From positions 1 through 42,498 of the forward strand of contig JAHLFE010000149.1 of the NCBI GenBank assembly GCA_018884035.1: 42,498 nucleotides of DNA, given 5' to 3'. Every line of letters starts with the position of its first letter. The stretch's first letter is position 1. Below are positions 17,361 to 27,600 of this stretch, one piece after another. The stretch is from Candidatus Anaerobiospirillum pullicola (lineage in GTDB: Bacteria > Pseudomonadota > Gammaproteobacteria > Enterobacterales > Succinivibrionaceae). A program made the position numbers and the translations under genes. The notes below the pieces were generated by a model. It was not told the DNA's origin. It searched no databases and was given only the letters and a program-made list of their open reading frames with translations.

Positions 17361-17529
17361 AGAGGCATGATGGCTGTTACTGGGAAACGACTGACTTAAG
17401 ATATGACTGAATTTATGGCAATCATGCAGCCGCCGTCACTTATGAGAGCGAGCGCGTTTCCACTCTGGTTCCTGCAGAAGATTTCCTCCCTTGTTATTGG
17501 CTGAAAAGCGGCATGTGAGGAGGGTGTAC

Positions 17530-17730
17530 TGACGTCGAGGAGTTACGGCTGAGTTGTCTCAAAGCTCTAAGATACAGCTTTTACCTTAGAGTGGCTCAAC
17601 TGACGCCCAACACTCAAGAGTAAGGCGATAGCCTTAAAGCTGGGGATGCCCCCATCTCAAGCTTCAGTGTGGTGGCTATCGTTTAGAGGGGTAAAGCAGA
17701 AACAGCTTTACACCGTCATTTGCTTGGTGA
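17530..17730 (+). repeat. Intergenic repeat IR2, copy a
   Basis: It contains GACGTCGAGGAGTTACGGCTGA, CTCTAAGATACAGCTTTTACC, AAGAGTAAGGCGATAGCC, GGGGATGCCCCCAT and GTAAAGCAGAAACAGCTT in this order, the same order as the copies at about 24094 and 28010. CGATAGCC and GGCTATCG form an 8-base stem that encloses AAGCT/AGCTT, so a folded RNA or cruciform is possible. The 507-base gap between larE and the ATPase gene holds no gene besides this element and the short IR3-like piece at 17399. Confidence 0.7.
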
Positions 17731-17867
17731 TGGCGGCAGCACAACAGACATGGCGGGCAACATGCTAACATTGCACTACAGAGCATCACTTGTGAGCTTG
17801 GATGCAAACCATGCTGTTTGCTCCTGCAGGTGATGGTTAATCTCGCATGCTGACAGGAGTTTAGGCT

Positions 17868-20183
17868 ATGGAACCTAGTGAGTTATTACAGTATCCGCTA
17901 CGCAAATTTCCGCTGGGAGTTCCTAGTTGGGACTCCATTCGCCGGCGCAATCTCTTCTTTGTGGACAAGACTGCTAAGCTCGATTCGCTGGTAACTGACT
18001 TTTCCCGTGTCTTTATTTCGCGCCCGCGTCGCATGGGCAAAACCTCCTTATGTCTTACCCTTGCGGAGTTGTTCGCCAACGGTGATTCGGAAAAATTTGC
18101 GGGCACAGCTATTCATGGCAACTGGCCAGAGACCGAGTGCTATCCCGTCATCAACTTGTCTTTCTTTGGTATGGGCCAGTATATGAGCAATCCTGATACT
18201 GATGTCCGCATGTTTGAGGCGACACTGTGCTCCATGATGGTCGCGGCCTATGACAGTGCAGGCTTTCATGAGGCGAGCAATTACAAAGATGTCAAATCTT
18301 TCGTAGATTTGGCATGGCAGCTAGATAAGTTAGCTGTGGGCAAATCGCTCGTAATCTTGATCGATGAGTGGGACTTTCCTCTGTCATCCAATCTGGACAA
18401 GCCACAAGTGTTGGGCGCTCTACTGCAGGTGCTAAACAACTTCTATAGATGGCTGCGTTTTCAGGTTAATGCGCGCTTTATCTTGATCACTGGCATCATG
18501 CGCTGGCATCAGACCTCGTTATTTACTGGGTATGACTTTAACGATCTGAGCATGGAGCCTTGGTATGCCACAATAATGGGCTATACCCAAGAGGAGCTTG
18601 AGGGAGAGCTCTTTGCGCCTTACATGACGCGTGCTGCTAACAGGCTGGGGATAACCAAAGAGGAGCTGTTAGAGCAGCTGAAGCGGCACTATGACGGCTT
18701 TTGCTTTGATGAGGATGCCGCAGTCAAGGTATATTGCCCGTACTCCATCAACCAGTTCTTTTTCCCGCTGGCCGCGAAAAAGTTTCTTGCTGATCCTAGC
18801 TGGGTACCTGAGTTCAAGCCGTTTTGGATGAATAGCGCTAATGCCAGCGCGTCTTTGAAGTCCTACTTGCGTAGTCATACGATGTCGAAGCAAGAGCTAA
18901 TCGAGCTCAGTAGGCAAGAGTTCGAGTTATCCCACGATGAGCTGCAGGAAGTAAGCTACTTACAGAAAGTTACGCGGCAGCAGCTCTTAGTGCAGGGTGG
19001 CTATTTCTCCATTAAAGCCATCACGGCAAACACCAAAGGTAAACCAACAGACGATCGCCGCTACATCTGTGGTGTTACCAACTACGAAATTAGTAAGAAG
19101 TTTGTCGAAGCACTGACCGGATGCTTAGTGAGCTTCCCTTCAGACAAATCGCTGGCAACGGCTCTGGATCAGGTCAAAGACGCTCTATTAGCAGGCGATA
19201 TCGACAAACTGTGCGCTACCTTCAATAAGGTCTTAACTCATGGCCGTTATGACGTTTACAGCGCGATGGAGGCGCTGGCAGCAAAGGGCGCGCAAAACAA
19301 GCAACCAGATGCAGATGAAGACGCTCCTCAAGGCCAAGAGCAGGCACCGACACAGCAGCAAGAGCAGAATCTGGTTATCGTTCCTGAGCCGGAGGTCTTT
19401 TATCGCACCCTGCTGATGTTGTCTCTGTGCTCATTTAGCATTGATGTTAAAGACGAGGTGGCTAATAACCATGGCCGCTGCGATCTGGTAGCTTTCACCA
19501 ATAATCACACCTACGTCTTTGAGCTCAAGCGTCTGGACAAAAATAGCAACTCCTTGCAGGACAAGATCGACCGTATCAAAGACGGCATGCTTCAGATGTT
19601 GGATAAACGTTATGGCAACAACCTCAAAGAGGAGGGTAAGCCCATGACGATGGTGGTCTTAGTCATTTGCGACAAAAGCCGTCAGATCTGTGCATGGTGC
19701 TCCTTTAAGATTCAGGATCCTTTGGTTAAGCCGATCGCAGTGGACATTCGAGGTGAGGTAATCGACTTCGAGTCCCAGAAAACCTATGATCTTCACCAAG
19801 GCATAATCGAGTCGCTGGAATCAGAGTCTCAAGAGCCAACGCCACAAGCGACCAAGAGCAAGCGTAGCAAAGCTCCAAAGGCCAGCGCCGCTCTAGCTCA
19901 AAAGCAAACGTCACAGGCGACCAAGAGCAAGCGCAGCAAAGCTCCAAAGGCCAGCGCTGCTCAAGCTCAAGAGCCAACGCCACAGGCGACCAAGAGCAAG
20001 CGTAGCAAAGCTCCAAAGGCCAGCGCCGCTCTAGCTCAAAAGCAAACGTCACAGGCGACCAAGAGCAAGCGTAGCAAAGATCCAAAGGCTAGCGCTGCTC
20101 AAGCTCAAGAGCCAACGCCACAGGCCTCTAAGAGCAAGCGTAGTAAAGCCGCAAAATCTTCTGGCACAGGGAAAAACTCATAG
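17868..20183 (+). CDS. AAA-ATPase-like/PD-(D/E)XK nuclease-family protein with lysine-rich repeat tail
   Basis: 771 residues; ATG at 17868 with AGGAG eight bases upstream. The N-terminal domain is of the AAA-ATPase_like type (PF09820): FPLGVPSWDSIRRRNLFFVD, Walker A RPRRMGKTS (GKT at 57-59), Walker B LVILIDEWDFPL (165-167). The C-terminal PD-(D/E)XK_9-like domain (PF08011) has GRCDLVAF with Asp539 and YVFELKR with Glu552 and Lys554, the D...ExK metal-binding core, so a nuclease fold may be active. From residue 655 comes a tail of five 23-residue repeats with KSKRSKAPKASAA cores, like histone H1 or other DNA-compacting tails. The family is very common in gut anaerobes and its function is not known. 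It is followed by a convergent minus-strand gene. Confidence 0.82.
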   Translation: MEPSELLQYPLRKFPLGVPSWDSIRRRNLFFVDKTAKLDSLVTDFSRVFISRPRRMGKTSLCLTLAELFANGDSEKFAGTAIHGNWPETECYPVINLSFFGMGQYMSNPDTDVRMFEATLCSMMVAAYDSAGFHEASNYKDVKSFVDLAWQLDKLAVGKSLVILIDEWDFPLSSNLDKPQVLGALLQVLNNFYRWLRFQVNARFILITGIMRWHQTSLFTGYDFNDLSMEPWYATIMGYTQEELEGELFAPYMTRAANRLGITKEELLEQLKRHYDGFCFDEDAAVKVYCPYSINQFFFPLAAKKFLADPSWVPEFKPFWMNSANASASLKSYLRSHTMSKQELIELSRQEFELSHDELQEVSYLQKVTRQQLLVQGGYFSIKAITANTKGKPTDDRRYICGVTNYEISKKFVEALTGCLVSFPSDKSLATALDQVKDALLAGDIDKLCATFNKVLTHGRYDVYSAMEALAAKGAQNKQPDADEDAPQGQEQAPTQQQEQNLVIVPEPEVFYRTLLMLSLCSFSIDVKDEVANNHGRCDLVAFTNNHTYVFELKRLDKNSNSLQDKIDRIKDGMLQMLDKRYGNNLKEEGKPMTMVVLVICDKSRQICAWCSFKIQDPLVKPIAVDIRGEVIDFESQKTYDLHQGIIESLESESQEPTPQATKSKRSKAPKASAALAQKQTSQATKSKRSKAPKASAAQAQEPTPQATKSKRSKAPKASAALAQKQTSQATKSKRSKDPKASAAQAQEPTPQASKSKRSKAAKSSGTGKNS
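19830..20150 (+). repeat. 69-bp coding tandem repeats, five units with 138-bp higher order
   Basis: Units start at 19830, 19899, 19968, 20037 and 20106 (the last is truncated). Odd units encode QEPTPQATKSKRSKAPKASA and even units QKQTSQATKSKRSK-PKASA. Units 1 and 3, and 2 and 4, are nearly identical at DNA level, so the array grew by duplication of a 138-base pair of units. Confidence 0.93.
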
Positions 20184-20263
20184 GAGTGATCCGTAGTGCT
20201 GCTTTTTGCGGTGAACCGTACCGTGGCCAGAGCGCTCTATTTCAGTGTGGAGCGTTGTCAACA

Positions 20264-23200
20264 CTACACCTGTGCACTATCCTGCTCGACAGCCCCCTGA
20301 GCAGCAGCCTCATTAGCAATTGGCGCCCAGAGCTTATTGCTGTTCGTGAGCACTAAATTACGCGCAGCATTACGATCAGCTTTGTGCGCAGCAGTCAGTG
20401 GTAAACGCTCTGTCTCCAGCACCAAGTGCGGCCGCCACGGCTCTGGTATCTTCTGCAAGAGCTCGCGTACCATCTCTTCTTTCTGCTCACTATCAAAGAT
20501 GCTACCCAGCACATCCCAGCTGTAGAGCAAGACGACATCATCAGTGCTCATGGCACTGATCTCACCGGCATCAATCGGCACCAGCTGCGCCGTTAATCCT
20601 AGCGGCAGTAGCGGCTTCACCTGTGCTTCCAGCTCATCAAGCTTAAAGTCCTGACCATGGAGCAGCACAAAGTCCTCAAGCGCCGCGACGTACTTAAACT
20701 GCCCTTGTGGATTGACCTTAAGCTGCGCCTCCACTGGAGCCTGCCCAGCAAAAAGCAGCGGATACGACAACAGCATGCGCTGGTGCTGAGCCTTACAAGT
20801 CACGCCTTTAACTGGCGTAAACCACTCCTCGCTCTCTGGCAGACAGCGTCTGTAGGCTACCGGCATGTGGCTCTCGGGAATGCGCAAGCCCTGCACGTAA
20901 GTGATGCCAATATCCGTTGGCAGCACGTCCGCAATCAGCTGATTGACATCATCATGCAGGCCCTTTTGCGTGGTCAGGAGTAGCACCGTCTCTGGACGAG
21001 CCTTATAGAGCCACTCCTTAAGAGCTACAGGCAAGCGGCCATTATCACGCCACAGACCTAAGCGGCCCGTGTCAAAACTGGCAATCTTTACCCCCTGCTT
21101 AAGCAGCTCTTGCACGAGGGACTGCTGCGCCATCTGAAAGATCATGCCCGAGAACTCGTAGCGGATCTTGCGCGAAAAGCGCACATCACGCTCTAAAAAG
21201 CGCATGGCCACCATGTCCCCATTGCGATCCCCCTTAAAGGGATTAGCACTCAGCATGTGGTCAAAAAATTTGTCCGCATGCTGCACAATGCGGCGATGGT
21301 GGCGGAGCACAAAGTTCGTCACCTCGGCCTCATTGTGGTAGAGGTCACGTGGGATGTACATCGAGCGCGAGCTTAAGCAAAAAGCTACGCGATGGCCCAC
21401 AAAGTTCAGCGCCTGCTTAAAGCGTTGCTCGGTGGCCGTCTCCGTAAAAGTGTACTGGCGAAACTTAGAGGAGACGTCCACACCGATTAAGTGGATACCA
21501 CCTAAGAGCGCCATCACCAGCGTCAGCTCAATGCCCAGCGAGCCCATAAGTAAGCGGTCACCACATTTTAAGTTGAACTGCTTTAACATGTATCCCGCCT
21601 GAATCATGAGCAAGTGCTTGCTCACCGGTGGGTGCCCATCGTTAAAGAAGATGACGTCACAGTCGTCGTACCATTGCTGTAAAAACAGCGCCAGCCGCAC
21701 CATAAAGGAGAACTCGCCATAGCGGCGCTTGTAGAGCTCACTTAAGATACTGTCCCCACGCATCAAGAGCGAGTTGTGGTGATAGTAGCTCTGGTAGACA
21801 TGCAGCTGCTCTTTGGTCACGATGCGGCAGTCAGATGCGGAAAAGATCTCGCCATTAATGCAGATCACCTGCTGCTTGCGATCCCACAAAAGCTGCGCGC
21901 AAAAGTCCTCACCTAAGTAGGCATAGGCCTCTTGCATCTGCTCTTTAGTTGGCAGCGCTACCGTTTGCCCATCGTAATAGTGCTGCTCATTGAGCTTCTC
22001 TTTGTCCTTATCGATAGGCATAAAGAGCGTAATGTCTTCAGGGGCCGGTACCTTATTGGCAATATTAGCAAAGAGCGAGTTGCGCAGATTCTGGGTGTAG
22101 TTAGAGAGCCACGACTTAACGTTTGGGGAGAGATGTTCCGCCTCAGCAAGCTTAGCAACGTTGTCCTTTTTATTACCAAAGAAGCGTTGCTGTTGCTTCT
22201 TGCGTCTGTTGTTACGCCCATAGCCTCTCTCGGCGCCACTCTCGGCGCCACGACGAGCCCATCCGGAGCGAGTATTAGCATCGCGATTAGCAGTGCCTGT
22301 CCCTACAGCTGCATTAGCAGCGCTTTTGTGCCCAGCATCATGCGCCTCACTGCCAGAACTATCTACGACGCTCCCTGCATCACGCTCAGCATGGCGCTCA
22401 CGGTACTTACTAAAATGCTGGCCAGAGATCTCTTTACCCGTGGCTTCCATCTCTGGAGCCTTGGCTTCTACTACCAGCACCCGCCCCGTGTACACGGTCT
22501 CTGGTGCCGCCGCATCCACCGTCACTGTACTCTCTGCACTAGGGCTGCTCTCTGCGCATGAGCTTCTCTCTACACTCTGCTTGCTGTTCTGCGAAGAAAA
22601 AGTGGCCTCAGAGGTTGCGCTCTGCTCCGGCGTACTCTGTTGCTCCCCTGTGCCCTCTGTATTGGTAAAGGTTTCCCCTAGAGTAGCAGTCGTTTCTACA
22701 GCCTCGGCGGTGCTGTCATCGCTTGCACTCTGCTCCTGTTTGGCTGCTGCCTGCTGCTCCTCACGGCTGTGCTTAAGCACCTTGTTAAGAGGAATACTCT
22801 CTACCAGCTTAAGTTCGCTGTTTTCACCACCCAATGCTTGGCTGGCCATGATCAGCATTTCTGCCGCATTACTATCAAGCAGGTTGTCTTCACCTGCTGG
22901 CTTAGGATGCAACACATCCACAATGGCACCACAGCCAGTTGCCACTAACAAGGCCCCAGCGGGCTCAGCAGCCACTAATGACTCTATACACGTGGCCGCA
23001 GCATAGCCATGAGTAATAGTCTCTTGATAGAGCTGCTCTTTACGCAAAAACACCTGCAGTTGCTGCGCAGCTCGTGCTTGGCGCTGGGCATAGAGCTCCT
23101 CTAAGGAGCTAACCTCACGTATGGAGCTGACGATAAAGGACGTCTCGACGAGAACATAGCGGGTGTAAGCTCCTACAACGCGATCAAAGAAAGCAGAGAC

Positions 23201-23326
23201 TAAGGAGCGATCAAGATGGGAGAGCTCGTCAGTGCAAGAGGAGAAGTCGTATGACGTCAGCTGTTGCCATACGTTCTCTCGTAGCTCTTTACTAAGATGC
23301 TCTTGCGCAGACTTTAAGATCCACAT
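20264..23326 (-). CDS. Divergent MenE/ANL-superfamily protein without P-loop, large insertion
   Basis: 1020 residues; ATG at 23326 with AGGAG nine bases upstream. Residues 1-165 are unrecognised. About 185-385 is low-complexity Ser/Glu/Ala/Thr-rich sequence followed by an Arg/Asn/Gly-rich stretch. From about residue 565 it follows the ANL (acyl-CoA synthetase) pattern: AGYMLKQFNLKCGDRLLMGS and LVMALLGGIHLIGVD match the first core motifs. NPQGQFKY...FKLDELEAQVKPL (about 875-905) aligns with NEKGQFRI...VKLQIEELEAKIKAL of MenE at 31934. LPLTAAHKADRNAARN (about 974-989) matches the C-terminal catalytic-lysine motif PLTxxGKxDR. I found no SGTTG-type P-loop and no YGxTE motif, so adenylation is doubtful. 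It follows a MenD-like gene on the same strand, as menE follows menD in the main cluster. Probably a pseudoenzyme or a regulatory partner (inference). Confidence 0.6.
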   Translation of the reverse strand: MWILKSAQEHLSKELRENVWQQLTSYDFSSCTDELSHLDRSLVSAFFDRVVGAYTRYVLVETSFIVSSIREVSSLEELYAQRQARAAQQLQVFLRKEQLYQETITHGYAAATCIESLVAAEPAGALLVATGCGAIVDVLHPKPAGEDNLLDSNAAEMLIMASQALGGENSELKLVESIPLNKVLKHSREEQQAAAKQEQSASDDSTAEAVETTATLGETFTNTEGTGEQQSTPEQSATSEATFSSQNSKQSVERSSCAESSPSAESTVTVDAAAPETVYTGRVLVVEAKAPEMEATGKEISGQHFSKYRERHAERDAGSVVDSSGSEAHDAGHKSAANAAVGTGTANRDANTRSGWARRGAESGAERGYGRNNRRKKQQQRFFGNKKDNVAKLAEAEHLSPNVKSWLSNYTQNLRNSLFANIANKVPAPEDITLFMPIDKDKEKLNEQHYYDGQTVALPTKEQMQEAYAYLGEDFCAQLLWDRKQQVICINGEIFSASDCRIVTKEQLHVYQSYYHHNSLLMRGDSILSELYKRRYGEFSFMVRLALFLQQWYDDCDVIFFNDGHPPVSKHLLMIQAGYMLKQFNLKCGDRLLMGSLGIELTLVMALLGGIHLIGVDVSSKFRQYTFTETATEQRFKQALNFVGHRVAFCLSSRSMYIPRDLYHNEAEVTNFVLRHHRRIVQHADKFFDHMLSANPFKGDRNGDMVAMRFLERDVRFSRKIRYEFSGMIFQMAQQSLVQELLKQGVKIASFDTGRLGLWRDNGRLPVALKEWLYKARPETVLLLTTQKGLHDDVNQLIADVLPTDIGITYVQGLRIPESHMPVAYRRCLPESEEWFTPVKGVTCKAQHQRMLLSYPLLFAGQAPVEAQLKVNPQGQFKYVAALEDFVLLHGQDFKLDELEAQVKPLLPLGLTAQLVPIDAGEISAMSTDDVVLLYSWDVLGSIFDSEQKEEMVRELLQKIPEPWRPHLVLETERLPLTAAHKADRNAARNLVLTNSNKLWAPIANEAAAQGAVEQDSAQV

Positions 23327-24093
23327 TGAAGCTAGCTCCTGAGGTTACAAAACGTGGTGATCACTTACGGGAGGAGTATCTGAGCGACAGCGACAAGAAA
23401 TGGTGATGTTGACAACGTGCGTCAAACAAATGGCATCAGCTCTGCCCTGCTAATAAAGGCTTGCTAATAGGAAGTCTTAGAAAGAGCCATAGCTCCCGCT
23501 AGAAAGGCCATACAATAGCGCTTTTGGATCGTGCTCTCTGGGCACGAGATTTAGACTCAAGGATGTCCGTCGTAACAAGTGACGTGCTAGTGATGCGTCG
23601 ATTGCGCCAAGTTGGTGATTGATCAAGGGGGAAATGCATACATCATCACAATTTTGGACAAAGGTATGCGTCCACCAATCTGATCAGCATGCTTACGTTA
23701 AGTTCTCCCCTCTCTTGCTACAGGCTCTGGCTGCTTCATGGCGCCAAAGAGTACCACTCACAGGGGGTATAGCAGTAACCGTAATAATGCGCTGCAAGGC
23801 GATGCTAAGCATTGCTGGGCAGAACAGCTTAGCCCCACAACTAAGATAGGAGATAGCACGGTGCACGGTGCACTTGAGCAGCTTTGCGCGTATGGAGGCA
23901 GAACTGCTCTAAGCTCGGTGTAGTGATCCTTCCTAAGGTTTGACACCCATTTGTTAGTTCTTAGAGAGGAAATCAGGGAATGCGTTGGTTGGGGCTATCC
24001 TTCTTTCCCTTTTTGCGCACAGTAACACCCTAACGTTAACTTCAGGTTAGGCGCTACAGAGTAGAGCAAGAGAGCCAACTGGGCGCGCTCTGA

Positions 24094-24295
24094 GCAGACG
24101 TCAAGAAGTTGCGGCTGATTTTCCCCAACCGCTAAGATAAGGCTTTTACCCCCGAGAGGAGCTGCTTACGACTACCACTAACGGGTAAGGCGATAGGCCT
24201 AAGGCTGAGCGTGCCCCCATTGCAAGCTGCCGGGTGCTGGATATCGTTGCAAGGAGTACAGCTGAAACAGCTTATTTATCAGGAAAAATAAACAC
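24094..24295 (+). repeat. Intergenic repeat IR2, copy b
   Basis: GACGTCAAGAAGTTGCGGCTGA, CCGCTAAGATAAGGCTTTTACC, GGTAAGGCGATAGGCC, TGCCCCCAT and CAGCTGAAACAGCTTATTTATC parallel copy a at 17530. The last segment is shared almost exactly with copy c (ACGGCTTATTTATCAGGAAAA). The outer stem is reduced to CGATA/TATCG. Confidence 0.7.
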
Positions 24296-24477
24296 GAGCC
24301 AACTACCTGCTGTCAGCTGTTGTTGGTGGTAGTGGTGTTGGAGATGGTGCGCACTAACGCACAGCACCTTAAGTTAGCCCCGCTGCAGTCATAAAAATCC
24401 CATAAGGTTGGCAGCCAAACGCAAAGCGCCTTCACCTCATCCCCAAGGGTGGTCTTAAGGGCACGGGCATGCTTGGC

Positions 24478-24606
24478 AATGAGAGTGTTTTCCCCGCTTG
24501 CGTCTGCAGATAGGGCACCAAGCGTCGCTACCGCAACGTATCTCTAAGATAGGCTAATGGCCTGTTAGCTTTGCTCACACTTGGGGAAAATGTCCTCTTT
24601 GCCATG
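24478..24606 (-). repeat. Intergenic repeat IR1, copy c (inverted)
   Basis: On the minus strand it reads GTGAGCAAAGCTAACAGGCCATTAGCCTATCTTAGAGATACGTTGCGGTAGCGACGCTTGGTGC (in three stretches) and ends GGGGAAAACACTCTC. This matches IR1 copy b at 28240-28397 with an internal deletion of about 40 bases. Confidence 0.7.
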
Positions 24607-24682
24607 GAGCTGTTATTTGTCTGGCTGGCCCTGAAGACAGGCTCTGTTGGCTGCTCCCGAGCACGGTCTCACGGTAATACCC

Positions 24683-27600
24683 CTACACATAGCCATGCGC
24701 ACTTAAGAGCTGCAAAGCCGCAAAGTCTGCTGCGGCTGTGGTGAGCACCTCTAAGAGCATGGGCTTTTTGCTATCACGAGCTGGCCGCTCCGTATTGCAC
24801 AAGCGCCTCAGGGCACGCTTCAGCTCATCACTGTCTTGTGCCTGCAAGTACTGAAAGCCCTGAGCTGTGGCCCAATTATGGGCGCGATTATAGTGGGTAC
24901 CAGCAAGGGACTGTAAACGCTGCCGTATGTCTGTATGCTCACAACCACCGCACAGGGTCTCTCCTGTCGGCTCAGCAGCAATAAGAGCAGCGGCTCTGGC
25001 CGCATCATGCTCTGCCAATTCACCTCCATGGTTATTGAGCAGCAGGATACGCACATTTGCCCCTACCTGCTGCCACAGGGCATTCATATCCGCAAAGAAG
25101 CTCACATCACTCACAATGATAAAGTTAAGGCGCCGTGACAGTGAGGCAAAGCCTAAGGCACAGCTCAGCGCCCCTGCCATATTGTCCTGTACCGGAAGCG
25201 CTTGATACCGCACTTGCGATCTACGGGGCAGCATTTGGCTATAACGCAATAAGCTATGCGAGGCGAAATGGACTACGGACTTATCTGGCACCATCTCAAG
25301 GCACCAGCCCAGCGCTTGCATCTGGGAGTAAGGCCATTTCGCTACAGGGAAGCTCTCCCGCTCTCGTTCAAGGCGCAGCACCGCTCGCTGCAAAGACAGA
25401 GAAAATTGCACCGCATCCACCTGCTCTGGAGTCGCTAAGGTCTCTATTGGCGGCACCGGTTGCATGCTCAGATCCCCCTCACTCTCAAGGGGCAGAGCAA
25501 AGCCCTGTGCTTGCAGCAGTGCATAGCCCTCATCTGGCTCAGTACTAATCTCAGTCGCTACCAAAGGCACAAAGCGCTGTGGTAAGACGCGGGCTATGAG
25601 GGATAAAAAGTCAATTCCCTCCATGGCAATCACGGTGCTGAGCGTCCCAAAGAAATCAGCTACCTCACCTGTAGGCGAGACATGGTAGTGGGTAATACGC
25701 TGCGTCTTTATAAAGTGGGTAAGACGTGGGGAGAGGCTGTTACCGCCAATAGTCACCACGACATCAGGCCGGGCTAAGCCCTCAGGACGTGGCACGCGCA
25801 TGGTCGTAGCCACCTCCGACTGCTGACGCTGCCGCTGCCGCCGCGTCTCTGTACCTGTCATACCAGCCACGTGCGCCGCGCCATAAGTACCTGCGGTGTT
25901 ACTCTGACTGAGCTTACTGTGCTGCAGTGCGGAGCGATTCTCGGTGAGAAAAGAGCGCCACACGTACATCGCCCGTGCATTATCCTCAGCCGTAATTTGC
26001 GCCTCGGTCTTGGGCGCTGTTTGTGCCACACCAGCATCGCTCCTCGAAAAGGCGGGCTCGGCATTCCGCTGTGGAGCTTTAGTCGCACTCTCATCCTGCA
26101 GGGCTGGGGACTCGCGCTCTGTGCTTTCGCTAGCGCTATCACTAGCGCTAACAGCATCATCAGGTGACTCTGCCGGTACTGGTGCTTTATCCTTGGCTTT
26201 GGTCTTAGCCGTGGTCTTAGGCTTTGGCAACCACTGCTCCTCTAACAGCCCCGCATAAAAGACATCGATAGGCTGCTTTCGCTCCCGCTGCACATTAGCA
26301 ATTTGCAAGGCAATGTAGTAATCATCAGCCGTGCGCTGTACGCGCTGCCAGTGACTTAACTCTAAAGATGGCGTGGTCTTACTTACCGTCAAATGCAACG
26401 GCAGTGGCGTATGCTTTAAGAGGTCACGCACCTCTGAGGACTTAGCGTCTAAAGCAGGAGGAAACTCCAGCGCTTGCAGCCCTTGCTGCTGTAAGAGCGC
26501 TTCAACCTGCGTTACGGTATGGAGCTTACAGCACAGGGGCCATTCTTTAGCACCTAAGACCCCACTACTGACATTGGAGATATTGTCAGCAACAACCACA
26601 GCATGCTGTAGCAGTAACTGCCATGTCTGCACTGGCAATTGCTGCCACTGCGCCTGCTGATCCTGTCCTAAGATCAGGAGCACGCGACTTTGGTTATGGA
26701 ACAACTCCCATAAGGCGGTAGCGGTGTTGGTTGTCTTTAGCACCAATTCTCCCTGCACAGGAGCTACGTTTTGACTCTTTATGGTGGTGGCAGGCGCCGC
26801 TGTATCCTTAGTCTCTTGCTTTTCCTCCGCTGCCCCCTTATTAGCCGTCGCAGTAGCATTGTCCGCATTGTCAGCAGTAGCAGTAGCAGTAGCAGTATCT
26901 GCAGTGACCACTGCGGCTGCCTCTGGAGCTGCCTCTAAAGCGGATGCGGCCCACACCATAGTGCACGACTCTAAGCCCTGCGTCCGCCACAGCGTCGGTG
27001 GCTGCAAGCGCTTAATCACTCGCACCTCAGGTAAGGTAACCTCGGCGCCCAGCGTCAGCGACGCACTCTGCATCACACTAATATGCACCGGCCCACACTC
27101 TGGCTGCATCAGCGCCAGCAAGGCGCTATTAAGGCGCAGATTGTCTTCACGACCTTCCGCTGAGAGCAAGTCAGCCCCCGCCCCAGCTGGTGCTGCCGAT
27201 GCGGCCGATGCGGCCGATGCTGCTGAAGCTGCTGAAGCTGCTGTGGACGCATTGGCCGCAGTGACCGCATTAACAGCTGGCTCCATTTCTGGCTCTGCGG
27301 CCATGAGGGCCGCTACAGCCGAGCAGCTCTGCCCGAAACGCTGACGCGGCGCTGGTGCTACCGGCGGCAGCACCTGCGATGGCTCCATAGCCGCAGACAA
27401 GACACATAAGGCCACCTGCTCTTTTACCAGAGATCCAAAGACATTTGCCGTTAGTCCCATGCTGTCAGTAAGACTGCTCACCTTACTTAAGTGCTCACTT
27501 ACCGTTACGGAGAGCACCACTAAAGGCAGATGCTGCTCATGGGCTGCAAGTACCGCTGGCTGTAATTGCCACAGCTCCTGTGCCGTAGAAACGATAACTG

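Larger units (their letters stand above)
23327..24682. other. 1.36-kb gene-free region with IR2 and IR1 copies
   Basis: It lies between the MenD-like and MenE-like genes. Open frames here are short, overlap on both strands and lack recognisable content. It holds IR2 copy b and IR1 copy c, and a triplet-rich GTTGTTGGTGGTAGTGGTG stretch at about 24320. Its size makes it uncertain that the two flanking genes share one transcript. Confidence 0.5.

Noticed and set aside
21932..23006. Plus-strand frames of 209 and 237 codons
   Set aside because: Antisense shadows of the low-complexity part of the 1020-residue minus-strand gene.
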